A stretch of DNA of 64,000 nucleotides from Leucobacter triazinivorans (GCF_004208635.1 NZ_CP035806.1:2046001-2110000); one strand, 5' to 3'; positions 42,132-51,655 are shown, counted from the stretch's first letter. Made by a program: numbers and translations. Notes: a model not told the origin generated them from the sequence alone.

Positions 42132-42971
42132 ATGGATTACGCAGGGCTCGAGGGCAAGGTTGCGATCGTGACGGGCGGCACCGGGGGGATTGGCGAAGCG
42201 ATCGTCGATCGGCTCATCCGCTCCGGTACTCGGGTCGTGATCGTCGGTACGAACGCCGAGCGCGCGCGGGCCCTCGCGGCGAACTATGGAGAGCAGGCGA
42301 TCGGCGTTGCCGCCGATGTGTCCACGGAGGCCGGTGTCGCAGTGTACATGAGCGCTGCGCTGGAGGCGTTCGGCTCGGTCGATCTGCACGTGCTCAATGC
42401 CGGGATCGCGGGCACGCCGGGTCAGCTGATCGCCGACGCCAGCGTGGCGGAGTGGGATCAGGTGATGGGAGTGAATGTGCGCGGTCCGTTCTTGGGGATC
42501 CAGGCGGCACTGCGGGAGTACTCGAAGACGGGGGCGACTGGCTCGATCGTCGTGATGGCGTCGATCGCGAGTCTCCGGGGCGCGGCCGATCTGCTGGCCT
42601 ACACGGCGTCGAAGCATGCGGTAGCCGGGCTGGTCGAGGGCGCTGCTGTGCACGCCGGTCCGGTCGGCGTGCGCGTGAACGCCGTCGCGCCAGGGCTGAT
42701 CCCGACGCCGTTGTTCGGTGAAGCCGGTATGGAGAATATGCGCCAACGGGCGTCGACCTCGCCGCTGCGCCGTGCGGGGGAGCCTGATGAGATCGCGACT
42801 GCGACGGCCTTTCTCCTCAGCGATGACGCCTCCTACATCACCGGCACGCTCCTCTCCGTCGATGGCGGCTCGAGTGTGCAGAACAACTGTCGCTACGGCG
42901 GCGGTGCGGGGTTGTGGGATCCTTCCGAGATCGACGCGCCGCTGCTCGAGTCCTTCGGGCGGCTGGACTAG
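42132..42971 (+). CDS. Short-chain dehydrogenase/reductase
   Basis: A 279-residue classical SDR. Cofactor motif TGGTGGIGE, NAG in VLNAGIAG, catalytic Ser in MASIASLRG, and Tyr/Lys in LAYTASKHAVAG. The end SITGTLLSVDGG-like segment (ITGTLLSVDGGSSVQ) is typical of polyol and alcohol oxidoreductases. First gene of a plus-strand run that continues to about 52.8 kb, with a GntR-type operator in front. Confidence 0.88.
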   Translation: MDYAGLEGKVAIVTGGTGGIGEAIVDRLIRSGTRVVIVGTNAERARALAANYGEQAIGVAADVSTEAGVAVYMSAALEAFGSVDLHVLNAGIAGTPGQLIADASVAEWDQVMGVNVRGPFLGIQAALREYSKTGATGSIVVMASIASLRGAADLLAYTASKHAVAGLVEGAAVHAGPVGVRVNAVAPGLIPTPLFGEAGMENMRQRASTSPLRRAGEPDEIATATAFLLSDDASYITGTLLSVDGGSSVQNNCRYGGGAGLWDPSEIDAPLLESFGRLD

Positions 42972-42980
42972 TCTGTACGA

Positions 42981-42991
42981 TTGTCATACGA
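42981..42991. promoter_or_regulatory. GntR/FCD-type operator, copy 2
   Basis: On the minus strand TCGTATGACAA matches TNGTNNNACNA exactly. It lies in the short gap before the NmrA-like gene, and the 10-mer TATGACAATC is shared (inverted) with copy 1. Confidence 0.5.
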
Positions 42992-43043
42992 TAGTAGTAT
43001 CCATAGCGGAAGCGCTCGAGGGCGAGCGCGGAAGGAGAACGCC

Positions 43044-43973
43044 GTGTACATCGTGACCGGAGTGGGCGGTTATGTGAGCTCCCGAGTGGCCGAGGCGCTG
43101 CTGAGGAGTGAACCGGCCGAATCGATCATCGTGACGACGCGCAGCGCAGACACCGCGGCGACGTGGCGCGCCCGTGGAGTCGATGCGAGAATCGCGGACT
43201 ACAACGACTCGGGCTCGCTGCGACGCGGCTTCGAGGGCGGGCGCTCGCTCTTCATGATCTCCGGTATGGAGGCCGGTCCACGTCGGCAGCGGCAGCACGG
43301 CGACGTCGTGGATGCGGCTGCCGCCGCCGGTGTGGAGCACCTCGTCTACACTTCCTTCCTCGGCGCCGATCATCCCGGCGCGAGCTCAGTGGAGGTCGCC
43401 GACCATCAGTTCACCGAGCAGCGGGTGCGTGAGAGCGGCATGCGCTGGAACTTCATGCGCAACAGCCAGTACGCCGATGCCATGGCCGAGAACCAGGCGG
43501 CGATCTCCATCGCGTCCGGGGTGAGCGCGGGCAACACCGGCGAGGGCCGCGTCTCCTTCGTCTGTCGCGATGACGTCGCCGAAGTCGGTGCCGCTCTGCT
43601 GCGCGGCGCCGGCGAGCCCAATACCGGGTACGACGTCACGGGCCCCGAGGCCTTCACCTATCGCGAGGTGGGCGAGATGATATCCGCGCTCTCCGGTGCG
43701 TCGATCGAGATGCGGGACCTCAGCGACGACGAGATGTACGCGCTCTGGGACGGGCTCGGCGTGCCGCGCTCCGCGGACGGAGACTTCTCCGCCTCGCCGG
43801 TTCCCTGGGCGAGCGACGGGATGGTGACGCTCGGCCGGATGATCCGCGAGGGGCACTGCGCGAACGTCACCGACGTCGTCGAGCGGTTCACGGGACGCCC
43901 GGGGCGGAGCCTCGAGGACCTGATGCGCGCCGCGCAGCCCGGCTGGCCGGCCCCCGGGGGCGTGACGGCATGA
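43044..43973 (+). CDS. NmrA-like NAD(P)-binding protein
   Basis: A 309-residue atypical SDR of the NmrA/QorB-like group. The N-terminal VTGVGGYVSSRVAEALL is the cofactor loop. TSFLGADHPG, WNFMRNSQYADAM and VTGPEAFTYREVGEMI follow the usual order for NAD(P)H-dependent quinone/isoflavone-reductase-like proteins. The GTG start follows GGAAGGAG. It overlaps the next gene by four bases. Function could be a reductase or a redox sensor. Confidence 0.8.
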   Translation: MYIVTGVGGYVSSRVAEALLRSEPAESIIVTTRSADTAATWRARGVDARIADYNDSGSLRRGFEGGRSLFMISGMEAGPRRQRQHGDVVDAAAAAGVEHLVYTSFLGADHPGASSVEVADHQFTEQRVRESGMRWNFMRNSQYADAMAENQAAISIASGVSAGNTGEGRVSFVCRDDVAEVGAALLRGAGEPNTGYDVTGPEAFTYREVGEMISALSGASIEMRDLSDDEMYALWDGLGVPRSADGDFSASPVPWASDGMVTLGRMIREGHCANVTDVVERFTGRPGRSLEDLMRAAQPGWPAPGGVTA

Positions 43974-44818
43974 ACGACGCGGAGTACGAAGTTGTCATCG
44001 TCCGCTACGGCACCCGCAGCGGGCATCGCGGCGAGGTCTACCTGAACTACCCGATCTACGGCGAGCCGGATGCTCCGATCGGCATGGACTACTACGTCTG
44101 GGTGATCCGTAACGAGCACCGCACGGTACTCGTCGACACCGGGTTTTCCCCACTGGGTGCGGAGCGCCGGCAACGCACCTTTGTTCGCGCGATCCCCGAG
44201 GTCTACGCCGCGCTGGGCATCGACACCGGCGCCGAGCAGACGCTCGTCGTCACCCACGCTCACTATGACCACATCGGTAATCTCGCCCTCTTCCCGCGCG
44301 CGCAGGTGCACATCAGCGGCGTCGAGTTGGACTTCTGGCTGAGTCCGATGGGCGAGCGGAAGCAGTTCAGCCACTCCACGGAGCCGGACGAGATCGCCGC
44401 GCTCCGCACGGCCCTCGACGAGGGCCGCGTGACCCGGGTCGGCGAAGGCGACCTCATCGCCCCCGGCATCGAGCTGCTCGAGATCGGTGGGCACACCCCC
44501 GGGCAGCTCGCGGTGAAGGTTGCGACCGACGAAGGGACCGTGCTGCTGGCCTCGGACGCGATCCACTACTACGAGGAGTATGAGGCGGACCTCCCCTTCG
44601 CGTTCGTCGCCGACCTCCCGGCAATGTACGCCGGCTTCGACCGGATCAGAGGTCTGATCGAGCGAGGTGACGTCGACCACCTCGTCTCGGGGCACGACCC
44701 GGCCACCCTGCAGAGATTCACGCCGGTGACGGACGGGCCGCTGGCGGGCATCGCCGCGACCATCGGCCAGGCGCCGCAGGCCCACCACGACGAGGAAGCA
44801 GAGCAGAGCAATGACTGA
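43970..44818 (+). CDS. Metallo-beta-lactamase-fold hydrolase, lactonase-like
   Basis: A 282-residue MBL-fold protein. The metal motif THAHYDHIGN supplies His96, His98, Asp100 and His101. GGHTPGQLAV and SDAIHYY give the third His and bridging Asp, and SGHDP the last His. This pattern and length match N-acyl-homoserine lactonases and gamma-butyrolactonases (AttM/BlcC). In this context a pathway lactone is the likelier substrate. It overlaps the NmrA-like gene upstream and the HIBDH-like gene downstream. Confidence 0.85.
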   Translation: MNDAEYEVVIVRYGTRSGHRGEVYLNYPIYGEPDAPIGMDYYVWVIRNEHRTVLVDTGFSPLGAERRQRTFVRAIPEVYAALGIDTGAEQTLVVTHAHYDHIGNLALFPRAQVHISGVELDFWLSPMGERKQFSHSTEPDEIAALRTALDEGRVTRVGEGDLIAPGIELLEIGGHTPGQLAVKVATDEGTVLLASDAIHYYEEYEADLPFAFVADLPAMYAGFDRIRGLIERGDVDHLVSGHDPATLQRFTPVTDGPLAGIAATIGQAPQAHHDEEAEQSND

Positions 44819-45704
44819 ACGAGCGGGCTTCATCGGCCTCGGGAACATGGGAGGACGCATGGCGCGCCGCCTCGTCGAGGGCGGTGTCACGGTGCACGGC
44901 TTCGATCTGGATCCGACGACCGCGGCCGCGGTCGGCGCGCAGGCGCACCCCTCTGCCTCGGACGTGCTGGCGCAGAGCGACGTCGTCTTCCTCTCGCTGC
45001 CCGACAGCGGCGTCGTCGAGCGCGTCGTGTTGCAGGACGAGCGCTTTCTCGCCGGTCTGCGCGCGGGAATGACGATCGTCGATCTCAGCACCGCCGCACC
45101 TGCCTCGACGCAGCGGATCGCCGCAGCCCTTGCCGAGCGTAGTGCCGCGTACATCGACGCGGGGATCTCCGGCGGTGCCGCCGCAGCGGAGCGCGGAACA
45201 CTGACGTTGATGGTCGGCGGCGATGCCGAGGCGCTCGAGCGCACCCGACCGCTGATGGACCGCTTCGCTGCGAAGATCGTGCACATGGGCGCCTCCGGTG
45301 CTGGACACTCGACGAAGCTTCTCAACAATTTCCTGAACGCCATCAGCCTGTCGGCGACGGCCGAGGTGATGGTCGGGGCGAAGCGTGCCGGACTGGATCT
45401 GCACAAGGTGCTGGATGTGCTCAATGCGAGCTCGGGTGTCAACTTCGCCACACTGAACCGCTTCCCGCATATCGTCGAAGGCGACTACCTCGAGGGCGGG
45501 CTTACGAACGCGCTGATGATGAAGGACGTTGTTCTCTACGTCGAGCACCTGCAGGAGCTCGGGGTGGTCTCGCTGAACGCCCCCGGCCCGCTCTCCAGTT
45601 TCGGCCTCGCGAATGCCCTGGGCTATCGCGACGCCATCAGCAACACGGTCGTCGATGCCATCGGCGACGTCTCGGGTGGAATCCGTCTGCACGACGGTGC
45701 CTGA
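44811..45704 (+). CDS. 3-hydroxyisobutyrate dehydrogenase-like oxidoreductase, copy 1
   Basis: A 297-residue beta-hydroxyacid dehydrogenase. N-terminal GFIGLGNMGGRMARRL binds NAD(P). The substrate motif is DAGISGGAAAAERGTL, and the catalytic Lys is in GAGHSTKLLNNFLNA. Followed at 45 bases by a carboxymuconolactone-decarboxylase-like gene. This pair is repeated immediately downstream. The family also includes tartronate semialdehyde and glyoxylate reductases, so the substrate is open. Confidence 0.87.
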   Translation: MTERAGFIGLGNMGGRMARRLVEGGVTVHGFDLDPTTAAAVGAQAHPSASDVLAQSDVVFLSLPDSGVVERVVLQDERFLAGLRAGMTIVDLSTAAPASTQRIAAALAERSAAYIDAGISGGAAAAERGTLTLMVGGDAEALERTRPLMDRFAAKIVHMGASGAGHSTKLLNNFLNAISLSATAEVMVGAKRAGLDLHKVLDVLNASSGVNFATLNRFPHIVEGDYLEGGLTNALMMKDVVLYVEHLQELGVVSLNAPGPLSSFGLANALGYRDAISNTVVDAIGDVSGGIRLHDGA

Positions 45705-45748
45705 GCGCGACGACCGACGACGACTTCACAGGAATCGAGGAGTTCAGC

Positions 45749-46156
45749 ATGACTGTCAATGAAGCGAGCCACCGCCAGACCTACGAAGAGGGGCTCGAGA
45801 TGCGCCGGCGGGTGCTCGGGCACGATCACGTCGAGCGGTCGCTCGCGCAGGTCAGCGAGTTCGGTCGACCGATCCAGGAGCTCGTCACCGAGTACTGCTG
45901 GGGCGGCGTGTGGACACGGGAGGAGCTCGACCCGAAGACCCGCAGCCTGATGAACATCGTGATGCTGTCCGCCCTCAACCGCGGACACGAGCTCGGTGTG
46001 CACGTGCGCGGTGCGATCCGCAACGGCGTCACCGTCGAGGAGATTCAGGAGGCCCTCATCCAGGTCGCGGTCTACGTGGGGGTCCCCGCAGGGCTCGAGT
46101 CCTTCCGCATTGCGGAGTCGAAGCTGGACGAGATGCGGGCGGCGGGCGAGCTGTGA
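45749..46156 (+). CDS. Carboxymuconolactone decarboxylase-family protein
   Basis: A 135-residue CMD/AhpD-fold protein. The core RSLMNIVMLSALNRGHELGV then HVRGAIRNGVT matches PcaC-type gamma-carboxymuconolactone decarboxylase. No CxxC pair of the AhpD peroxidases is present; the conserved His in RGHELGVHV is kept. Ribosome binding site ATCGAGGAG upstream. Overlaps the next start (GTGA). Could decarboxylate a lactone acid in ring-cleavage metabolism. Confidence 0.85.
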   Translation: MTVNEASHRQTYEEGLEMRRRVLGHDHVERSLAQVSEFGRPIQELVTEYCWGGVWTREELDPKTRSLMNIVMLSALNRGHELGVHVRGAIRNGVTVEEIQEALIQVAVYVGVPAGLESFRIAESKLDEMRAAGEL

Positions 46157-47049
46157 GCGAGCGCCTCACCATCGGGTTCATCGGGCTCGGCAACATGGGC
46201 ACGCCGATGTCGCGGCGCCTGCTCGACGCAGGTATCGGCGTGCGCGGCTTCGACCTCGACGCGGCCGCGCGAGAGCGGTTCGCCCAGCACGGCGGCACCG
46301 CCTTCGACGATCTCTCGGAAATGGTGCCCGGCTGCGCTCAACTCATCCTGATGCTGCCCAACTCCGACATCGTCGGTGCGGTGCTCGAGGGCGACGGCGG
46401 CGTGCTCGAACGGATCGACCCTGGAACGCTGATCGTCGACATGAGCTCGTCCGAACCGCTGCGCACCCGGGCGCTCGCTGAACGGGTTGCCGCGCGCGGC
46501 GGACGATTGATCGATGCCCCCGTCTCGGGCGGGGTCGGAGGGGCAAACGCCGGCACACTCTCGATCATGGTCGGTGGGAACGCTGCCGATGTCGCCAGTG
46601 CCGAGCCGGTGCTCGCGCACCTCGGCCGCGTCAGCCACGTCGGCGCCGCCGGCGCCGGCCATGCGCTGAAGGCAATCAACAACCTGATGTCGGCGACGCA
46701 TCTGTGGGTGACGAGCGAGGCGATGCAGACCGGCATCGCCTTCGGTCTCGCCCCGGAGACGATGCTCGAGGTGGTGAACCGCTCCAGCGGCCGCTCCGGA
46801 TCCACCGAGCACAAGTGGCCGAAGTTCATCCTCGGCGAGAGCTACGACTCGGGGTTCAGCCTCGCGCTGATGCTCAAGGACATGCGGATCGCGACGGGCC
46901 TGGCCGAGCATCTCGGCGTGCCGCATGCTCTGAGCGACGCGGCGGTGCGCCACTGGCAGATCGCCGACGCGGATCTCGGGCGGGGCGCCGACCACACGGA
47001 AGTCGCGAGATGGCTCGCGCAGCACACGGAAGGACCGGAGGGGCGATGA
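46153..47049 (+). CDS. 3-hydroxyisobutyrate dehydrogenase-like oxidoreductase, copy 2
   Basis: A 298-residue paralogue of the gene at 44.8 kb. GFIGLGNMGTPMSRRLL, DAPVSGGVGGANAGTL and the Lys motif GAGHALKAINNLMSA are all present. The GTG at 46153 overlaps the preceding stop. It is followed by a second CMD-like gene, so the dehydrogenase/CMD pair is duplicated. Confidence 0.87.
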   Translation: MSERLTIGFIGLGNMGTPMSRRLLDAGIGVRGFDLDAAARERFAQHGGTAFDDLSEMVPGCAQLILMLPNSDIVGAVLEGDGGVLERIDPGTLIVDMSSSEPLRTRALAERVAARGGRLIDAPVSGGVGGANAGTLSIMVGGNAADVASAEPVLAHLGRVSHVGAAGAGHALKAINNLMSATHLWVTSEAMQTGIAFGLAPETMLEVVNRSSGRSGSTEHKWPKFILGESYDSGFSLALMLKDMRIATGLAEHLGVPHALSDAAVRHWQIADADLGRGADHTEVARWLAQHTEGPEGR

Positions 47050-47816
47050 GCGAGAAGGAGACGATCCGCGCGGAAGCGGAGGAGATCCTCGGCGAGTGGA
47101 ACGGCAAGTTCCAGGCGGTGCTGGATCTGGACCCGGCGTTCATGGATGCATACGCGAAACTCGAAGCGGTGCCGCATCGCAAGGGCGCGCTCGACGAGAA
47201 GATCCAGCACCTGATCCGTCTCGCCGTTGCCGCCAACGCAACGCACCTCTACGTGCCGGCCATCCGGCGTCATGTCCGTCGCGCATTCCAGGCGGGAGCC
47301 ACGCCGGCCGAGGTGATGGAGGTGCTCGAGTGCGCCGCGACCCTGGGAATCCACGCGATGAACATCGGCGTACCGATCCTGGCGGAGGTGCTCGAGGAGG
47401 CCGGCCTGCGCTCCGGCCCGCGCGAGTTGGACGCGTACCAGCAGCGGCTGAAGGAGGATTTCACCCGCAACCGCGGCTACTGGCACGCCTTCTGGGACGA
47501 GATCCTCGAACTCGCGCCCGAGTTCTTCGAGGCATACACCGATTTCTCCTCGGTGCCGTGGAAGAGCGGTCCGCTCGAGCCGAAGGTGAAGGAGTTCGTG
47601 TACATCGCGTTCGACACCGCGGCCACTCACCTCTACACCTCGGGACTGCGCCTGCATCTCCAGAACGCGGTGCGCTACGGCGCGACCGAGGGCGAGCTCG
47701 TCGAGGTGATGGAGATCGCCGCGACCCTGGGGATCCACGGAGTCCTCGAGGCCGCGCCCATCCTGGCCGAGGAATCGCGCTCGCGCGCGACCGCGGAGCG
47801 GAGCGCCGAGCGATGA
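47046..47816 (+). CDS. Tandem-domain carboxymuconolactone decarboxylase-like protein
   Basis: A 256-residue protein made of two CMD repeats. The halves align: KIQHLIRLAVAANATHLYVP with HVRRAFQAGATPAEVMEVLE, and KVKEFVYIAFDTAATHLYTS with HLQNAVRYGATEGELVEVME. Both halves lack the CxxC and have ATHLY in that region. The only Cys is in VLECAATLG. Fused double CMD proteins exist among actinobacterial aromatic and steroid clusters; their function is mostly unknown. It overlaps the neighbours on both sides by four bases. Confidence 0.8.
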   Translation: MSEKETIRAEAEEILGEWNGKFQAVLDLDPAFMDAYAKLEAVPHRKGALDEKIQHLIRLAVAANATHLYVPAIRRHVRRAFQAGATPAEVMEVLECAATLGIHAMNIGVPILAEVLEEAGLRSGPRELDAYQQRLKEDFTRNRGYWHAFWDEILELAPEFFEAYTDFSSVPWKSGPLEPKVKEFVYIAFDTAATHLYTSGLRLHLQNAVRYGATEGELVEVMEIAATLGIHGVLEAAPILAEESRSRATAERSAER

Positions 47817-49390
47817 CCGCGCAGCCCGACTATCGGCTCGACAGCGCGACGCTCGCCGCGTTCCGCGAGATCCTGCCGGCCGACGCGATCGTCGTCGATG
47901 AGGCCGGCCGCGACGAGTACCGCGACCCCTACTGGCACCAGGACGACCGCAGCTACGATTCCTCTGCCGTGCTCTACCCCTCTACCACCGAGGAGGTGCA
48001 GGCGGTGATGCGCGTCGCCGATGCGCACGGTGCTCCGATCTGGGTCTCCTCGCAGGGGCGCAACAACGGCTACGGCGGCCCGTCGCCGCGCGTGCGCGGC
48101 AGCGTGCTCGTCAGCCTGCGCCGCATGAATCGGGTGATCGAGATCAATCCGACTCTCGCCTACGCCGTCGTTGAGCCCGGGGTGACCTGGTTCGACCTGC
48201 ACGAGGCGCTGCAGGCGGGCGGGCACGACGACCTGATGGTCTCGGTCCCCGATCTCGGCTGGGGCTCCGTGATCGGCAACACCATGGACAGCGGCGTGAC
48301 CTACCTTCCGCTCGGTATGGACTATCAAGCGCCGACGGGGCTCGAGGTCGTACTCGCCGACGGCTCGATGCTGCGCACCGGCATGGGCGCGATCCCGGGT
48401 TCCCCATCGTGGCACGTGTACAAGCGCGGGCTCGGGCCGGTCCTCGATCCTCTGTTCGTGCAGTCCAACTTCGGGGTCGTCACTCGAATGGGCTACTGGC
48501 TGATGCGTCGACCCGCGATGTACGCCCCACTCTTCCTGACGGTGCCGCGCGCGGATCAGCTCGAGCAAGCGATCGACATCCTCCGCGAGCTGCGTCTGGA
48601 CGGCGTGATCCGCGGCGTGCCGGTGATGCAGAACACCATGACGCTCTCCTCGCACTTCCCCGAGCTGCTCGGTCAGATGCAGGCGCAGAACGCGACGTTC
48701 AGCGAGGCGCAGCTGCAGCAGCTGGCTGACGAGAGCGGCGTCGGCCGGTGGGGGATGCGCACGGCCGTGTGGGGCGATGAGGTCGTCGTGGCGCGTCAGA
48801 TCGAGCGAATCCGCGAGGCCTGGGCGGCGATCGACGGCGCGCGGGTGGACCACCACCGCAGCTACCGGCGCGACGAGTGGGATCAGATCGAGCACTTCGT
48901 CGACAAGGTGCAGGCGGGGATCCCGAGCCTGGACATGATGGAGTCCTTGCCGGAGGGTATCGGGCACGTCGGATTCTCTCCGGTAGTGCCGCTCGAGGGC
49001 ACGCGTATCCGCGAGGTCGCCGAGCTCCTCGAACGGATCGTCGTCGAGGAGGCCGGCAGCAATTTCGTCGCCGGGATCTGCGTCATCAGCGAACGCAGCG
49101 CGATGATCGTCAGCGGACTGGTGTTCGATACGACCGACGCGGAGCAGACCGCGCAGGCCTACGCGACCGCCAAGTCGATGGTGCGCGCGGCCGGGGAGCG
49201 GGGCTACGGTGAGTACCGGGCGCACCTCGACTTCATGGATCTCGCGGCGGAACAGTACTCCTACGGCGAATTCGCCTACCGCCGTTTCGTCGAGAAGATC
49301 AAGGACGCCGTCGACCCGAACGGCATCATCATGCCGGGACGCCACGGGATCTGGCCGAGCAACCGGCGCACAGAGGACCGCGCGCAGTAG
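47813..49390 (+). CDS. VAO-family FAD-linked phenol oxidase, eugenol/vanillyl-alcohol oxidase-like, copy 1
   Basis: A 525-residue flavoprotein. DEYRDPYWHQDDRSYDSSAV, then PIWVSSQGRNNGYGG and LVSLRRMNRVIEINPTLAYA form the FAD-binding PCMH domain. The C-terminal PGRHGIWP matches the family end of vanillyl alcohol and eugenol oxidases. These oxidise para-alkyl or para-alkoxymethyl phenols via a quinone methide. A second copy lies at 52.9 kb on the other strand. The start overlaps the double CMD gene. A 4-alkylphenol-type substrate is inferred, not shown. Confidence 0.85.
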   Translation: MTAQPDYRLDSATLAAFREILPADAIVVDEAGRDEYRDPYWHQDDRSYDSSAVLYPSTTEEVQAVMRVADAHGAPIWVSSQGRNNGYGGPSPRVRGSVLVSLRRMNRVIEINPTLAYAVVEPGVTWFDLHEALQAGGHDDLMVSVPDLGWGSVIGNTMDSGVTYLPLGMDYQAPTGLEVVLADGSMLRTGMGAIPGSPSWHVYKRGLGPVLDPLFVQSNFGVVTRMGYWLMRRPAMYAPLFLTVPRADQLEQAIDILRELRLDGVIRGVPVMQNTMTLSSHFPELLGQMQAQNATFSEAQLQQLADESGVGRWGMRTAVWGDEVVVARQIERIREAWAAIDGARVDHHRSYRRDEWDQIEHFVDKVQAGIPSLDMMESLPEGIGHVGFSPVVPLEGTRIREVAELLERIVVEEAGSNFVAGICVISERSAMIVSGLVFDTTDAEQTAQAYATAKSMVRAAGERGYGEYRAHLDFMDLAAEQYSYGEFAYRRFVEKIKDAVDPNGIIMPGRHGIWPSNRRTEDRAQ

Positions 49391-49427
49391 CCGCAGCGGA
49401 CGAGCTCAACGAGGAGTGGACTGGAAC

Positions 49428-50825
49428 ATGAGTACGGAAGTGAACCCGGACGCGCTCGTCGCGCTGCGGGGCGAACTGACCGGCCCCGCGTACCTGCGCG
49501 GGGAGGACGGCTACGCGGAGGAGCTCGCGGGTTTCAACACGCTCTCCCCGCTGTCACCCGATCTGGTCGTCGGCGCCGTCGACGAGCGCGATGTGCAGCT
49601 CGCGGTGCGCTTCGCCCGAGCGGCGGGGCTGCAGGTGAGCGTGATGGCGACCGGCCACGGCTCCTACTGTTCGGTGCCGGAGGGCGTGCTCATCCGCACG
49701 CACCGGCTCGACGCGATTGATGTCGATCCCGAGACCCGGCGCTTCACGATCGGCGCCGGCGCCCGGTGGATGGATATCCTCCCGCGACTGGCCCCGCACG
49801 GCCTCGGCGCCGTGACCGGCTCCTCGCCGAGCGTCGGCGCCGTCGGGCTGACTCTCGGCGGCGGCGTCGGGCCGCTCAGCCGCACCTTCGGCTGGGCGGC
49901 GGATCGAGCCGTTTCCTATCGGCTCGTCGACGGCCTCGGCGAGCTGTTGACGGTCTCCGCGGATGACCACCCCGATCTCTTCTGGGCGCTCAAGGGCGGC
50001 AAGGTCGGGCTCGGGATCGTCACCGAGATGACGCTGGAGGCGCTGCCGCTGCGGGAGGTCTATGGCGGCGGGATCTTCTTCGCAGAGGAGCATATCGAGG
50101 CCGTGCTGCGTGCCTGGCTGCCGTGGACGAAGACGCTGCCGGAGGCCGCGAACACGTCGATCGGCATCCTGCGGCTGCCGGAGGATGTGCCGGCACCTCT
50201 GGGTGGTCGGACGCTCGCGCACCTGCGATATGCGTACGCCGGGCTGGAGCTCTCCCCGGAGGACCTCGAAGCCCGCGGCGCCGAGCTGCTCGCCCCGATG
50301 CGTGCGATCGCCGACGCCCTCGTCGATGGTGTCGGCATCCTCGCCTGCGATCGCGTCGGTGAGATCCACGCAGAGCCCTTCGGGCCGTTGCCGATCTGGG
50401 AGCGCGGCGAGTTCCTCGACGCGATCGACGAGACGTATATCGAGACCCTGCTCGCGCATGCCGGCGCCGGCACCGATGCGCCGTTCTCGAACGTCGAGAC
50501 CCGGATGTTCGGCGGGGCGACGCACCGGGAGCCCGCAGCGCCGAACGCGATCGGAGGGCGCGGCGCGGCCTTCTCGCTGCTGGTGATCGGAGTGGATGTC
50601 CCCGGCGTCACCGACGAGGCACTGCGCCGCGTCGGCACGGCGCTGTTCGACGACGTCGCGGCGTACGCGCACGCCGAGGTCAACTACAACTGGGCCGGCC
50701 ACCCGACCGCTCAGACGTGGCGGCGGTTGTGGTCGCCCGAGACCGCGGCGCGCCTCGCGGAGGTGCGTCGGCGCTACGACCCGGAGGCCCGTTTCGCCTT
50801 CGGCGACCAGGAGGGATCGCGATGA
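49428..50825 (+). CDS. FAD-binding BBE-like oxidoreductase
   Basis: A 465-residue PCMH-fold oxidase with a C-terminal berberine-bridge (BBE) segment VNYNWAGHPTAQTWRRLW. The FAD domain has VMATGHGSYCSVPEGVLIRT (candidate covalent His in GHG) and GLTLGGGVGPLSRTFG. The usual cysteine of bicovalent members before the GGG loop is replaced (GSSPSVGAVG), so attachment is probably single or absent. GAGGAG precedes the ATG. Its stop overlaps the next SDR gene. Substrates of relatives include sugars and alkaloid-like alcohols. Confidence 0.82.
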   Translation: MSTEVNPDALVALRGELTGPAYLRGEDGYAEELAGFNTLSPLSPDLVVGAVDERDVQLAVRFARAAGLQVSVMATGHGSYCSVPEGVLIRTHRLDAIDVDPETRRFTIGAGARWMDILPRLAPHGLGAVTGSSPSVGAVGLTLGGGVGPLSRTFGWAADRAVSYRLVDGLGELLTVSADDHPDLFWALKGGKVGLGIVTEMTLEALPLREVYGGGIFFAEEHIEAVLRAWLPWTKTLPEAANTSIGILRLPEDVPAPLGGRTLAHLRYAYAGLELSPEDLEARGAELLAPMRAIADALVDGVGILACDRVGEIHAEPFGPLPIWERGEFLDAIDETYIETLLAHAGAGTDAPFSNVETRMFGGATHREPAAPNAIGGRGAAFSLLVIGVDVPGVTDEALRRVGTALFDDVAAYAHAEVNYNWAGHPTAQTWRRLWSPETAARLAEVRRRYDPEARFAFGDQEGSR

Positions 50826-51655
50826 CGGAGATCAACGGGCGAGTCGCGGTTGTCACCGGGGGAGCCTCGGGCATCGGACGCGGGATAGCCGAGGCGCTGC
50901 GCGAGGCCGGCGCAACGGTGGTGATCGCGGACATCGAGCGGGGGGCGCTGGAACAGGCCGCGGCGGAGCTGGGAATGACGGGGATCCACGTCGATGTCTC
51001 CGACGCCGACAGCGTGCAGCGCCTCGCCGACGAGGTGGTCGCCAAGTTCGGCTCCGTCGGCATCGTGGTGAACAACGCCGGGGTCGGGCCGCTCGCCCGC
51101 ATTGAGGACCTCACGCTCTCCGACTGGGACTTCATGCTGAACGTGAATCTCAAAGGAGTGATCCACGGTGTGCGGAGCTTCCTTCCGCTGCTCGTCGCGA
51201 ACCCAGACGGAGGGCACCTGGTGAACACCGGATCGATGGCCTCGTTCGCGTCGATGGCGAGCGGTGGGGCCTACAACGTGACGAAGTACGGGGTGGCTGC
51301 GCTCACGGAGACGCTCGCGCTCGAGCTCGCCGAGGACCATCCCGAGGTGCGCACGACGCTCCTCGCTCCCGGCACGGTGCGCACGAACATCAAGTCGAGT
51401 CTGCGCAATCAGCCGGCGGGCCGCTCCGGCGGCCTTGCGGATGTCGACATCTCGGGTGAGCAGGCAGCTGACATGCGGTGGATCGATCCGTTGGAGGCGG
51501 GCCGGATCACGGTCCGCGCGATCCGGGAGAACCGCCTGTACGCGCTGACCCACCCGGACTGGTGGCCGATCGTCGAGACGCGCTTCGCGCAGATCGAGCG
51601 GGCGTTCGCCGAGGGGATCGCGGAACTCGCTCCCGGCTCCGAGGCCGCGCTGTGA
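50822..51655 (+). CDS. Short-chain dehydrogenase/reductase
   Basis: A 277-residue classical SDR. TGGASGIGR, NNAGVGP, the Ser in NTGSMASFASM and the Tyr/Lys in GAYNVTKYGVAA are present. The C-terminal 60 residues (DISGEQAADMRWIDPLEAGR) are longer than usual. It overlaps both the BBE-like gene and the following alcohol dehydrogenase gene, so it belongs to the same unit. Confidence 0.86.
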   Translation: MTEINGRVAVVTGGASGIGRGIAEALREAGATVVIADIERGALEQAAAELGMTGIHVDVSDADSVQRLADEVVAKFGSVGIVVNNAGVGPLARIEDLTLSDWDFMLNVNLKGVIHGVRSFLPLLVANPDGGHLVNTGSMASFASMASGGAYNVTKYGVAALTETLALELAEDHPEVRTTLLAPGTVRTNIKSSLRNQPAGRSGGLADVDISGEQAADMRWIDPLEAGRITVRAIRENRLYALTHPDWWPIVETRFAQIERAFAEGIAELAPGSEAAL

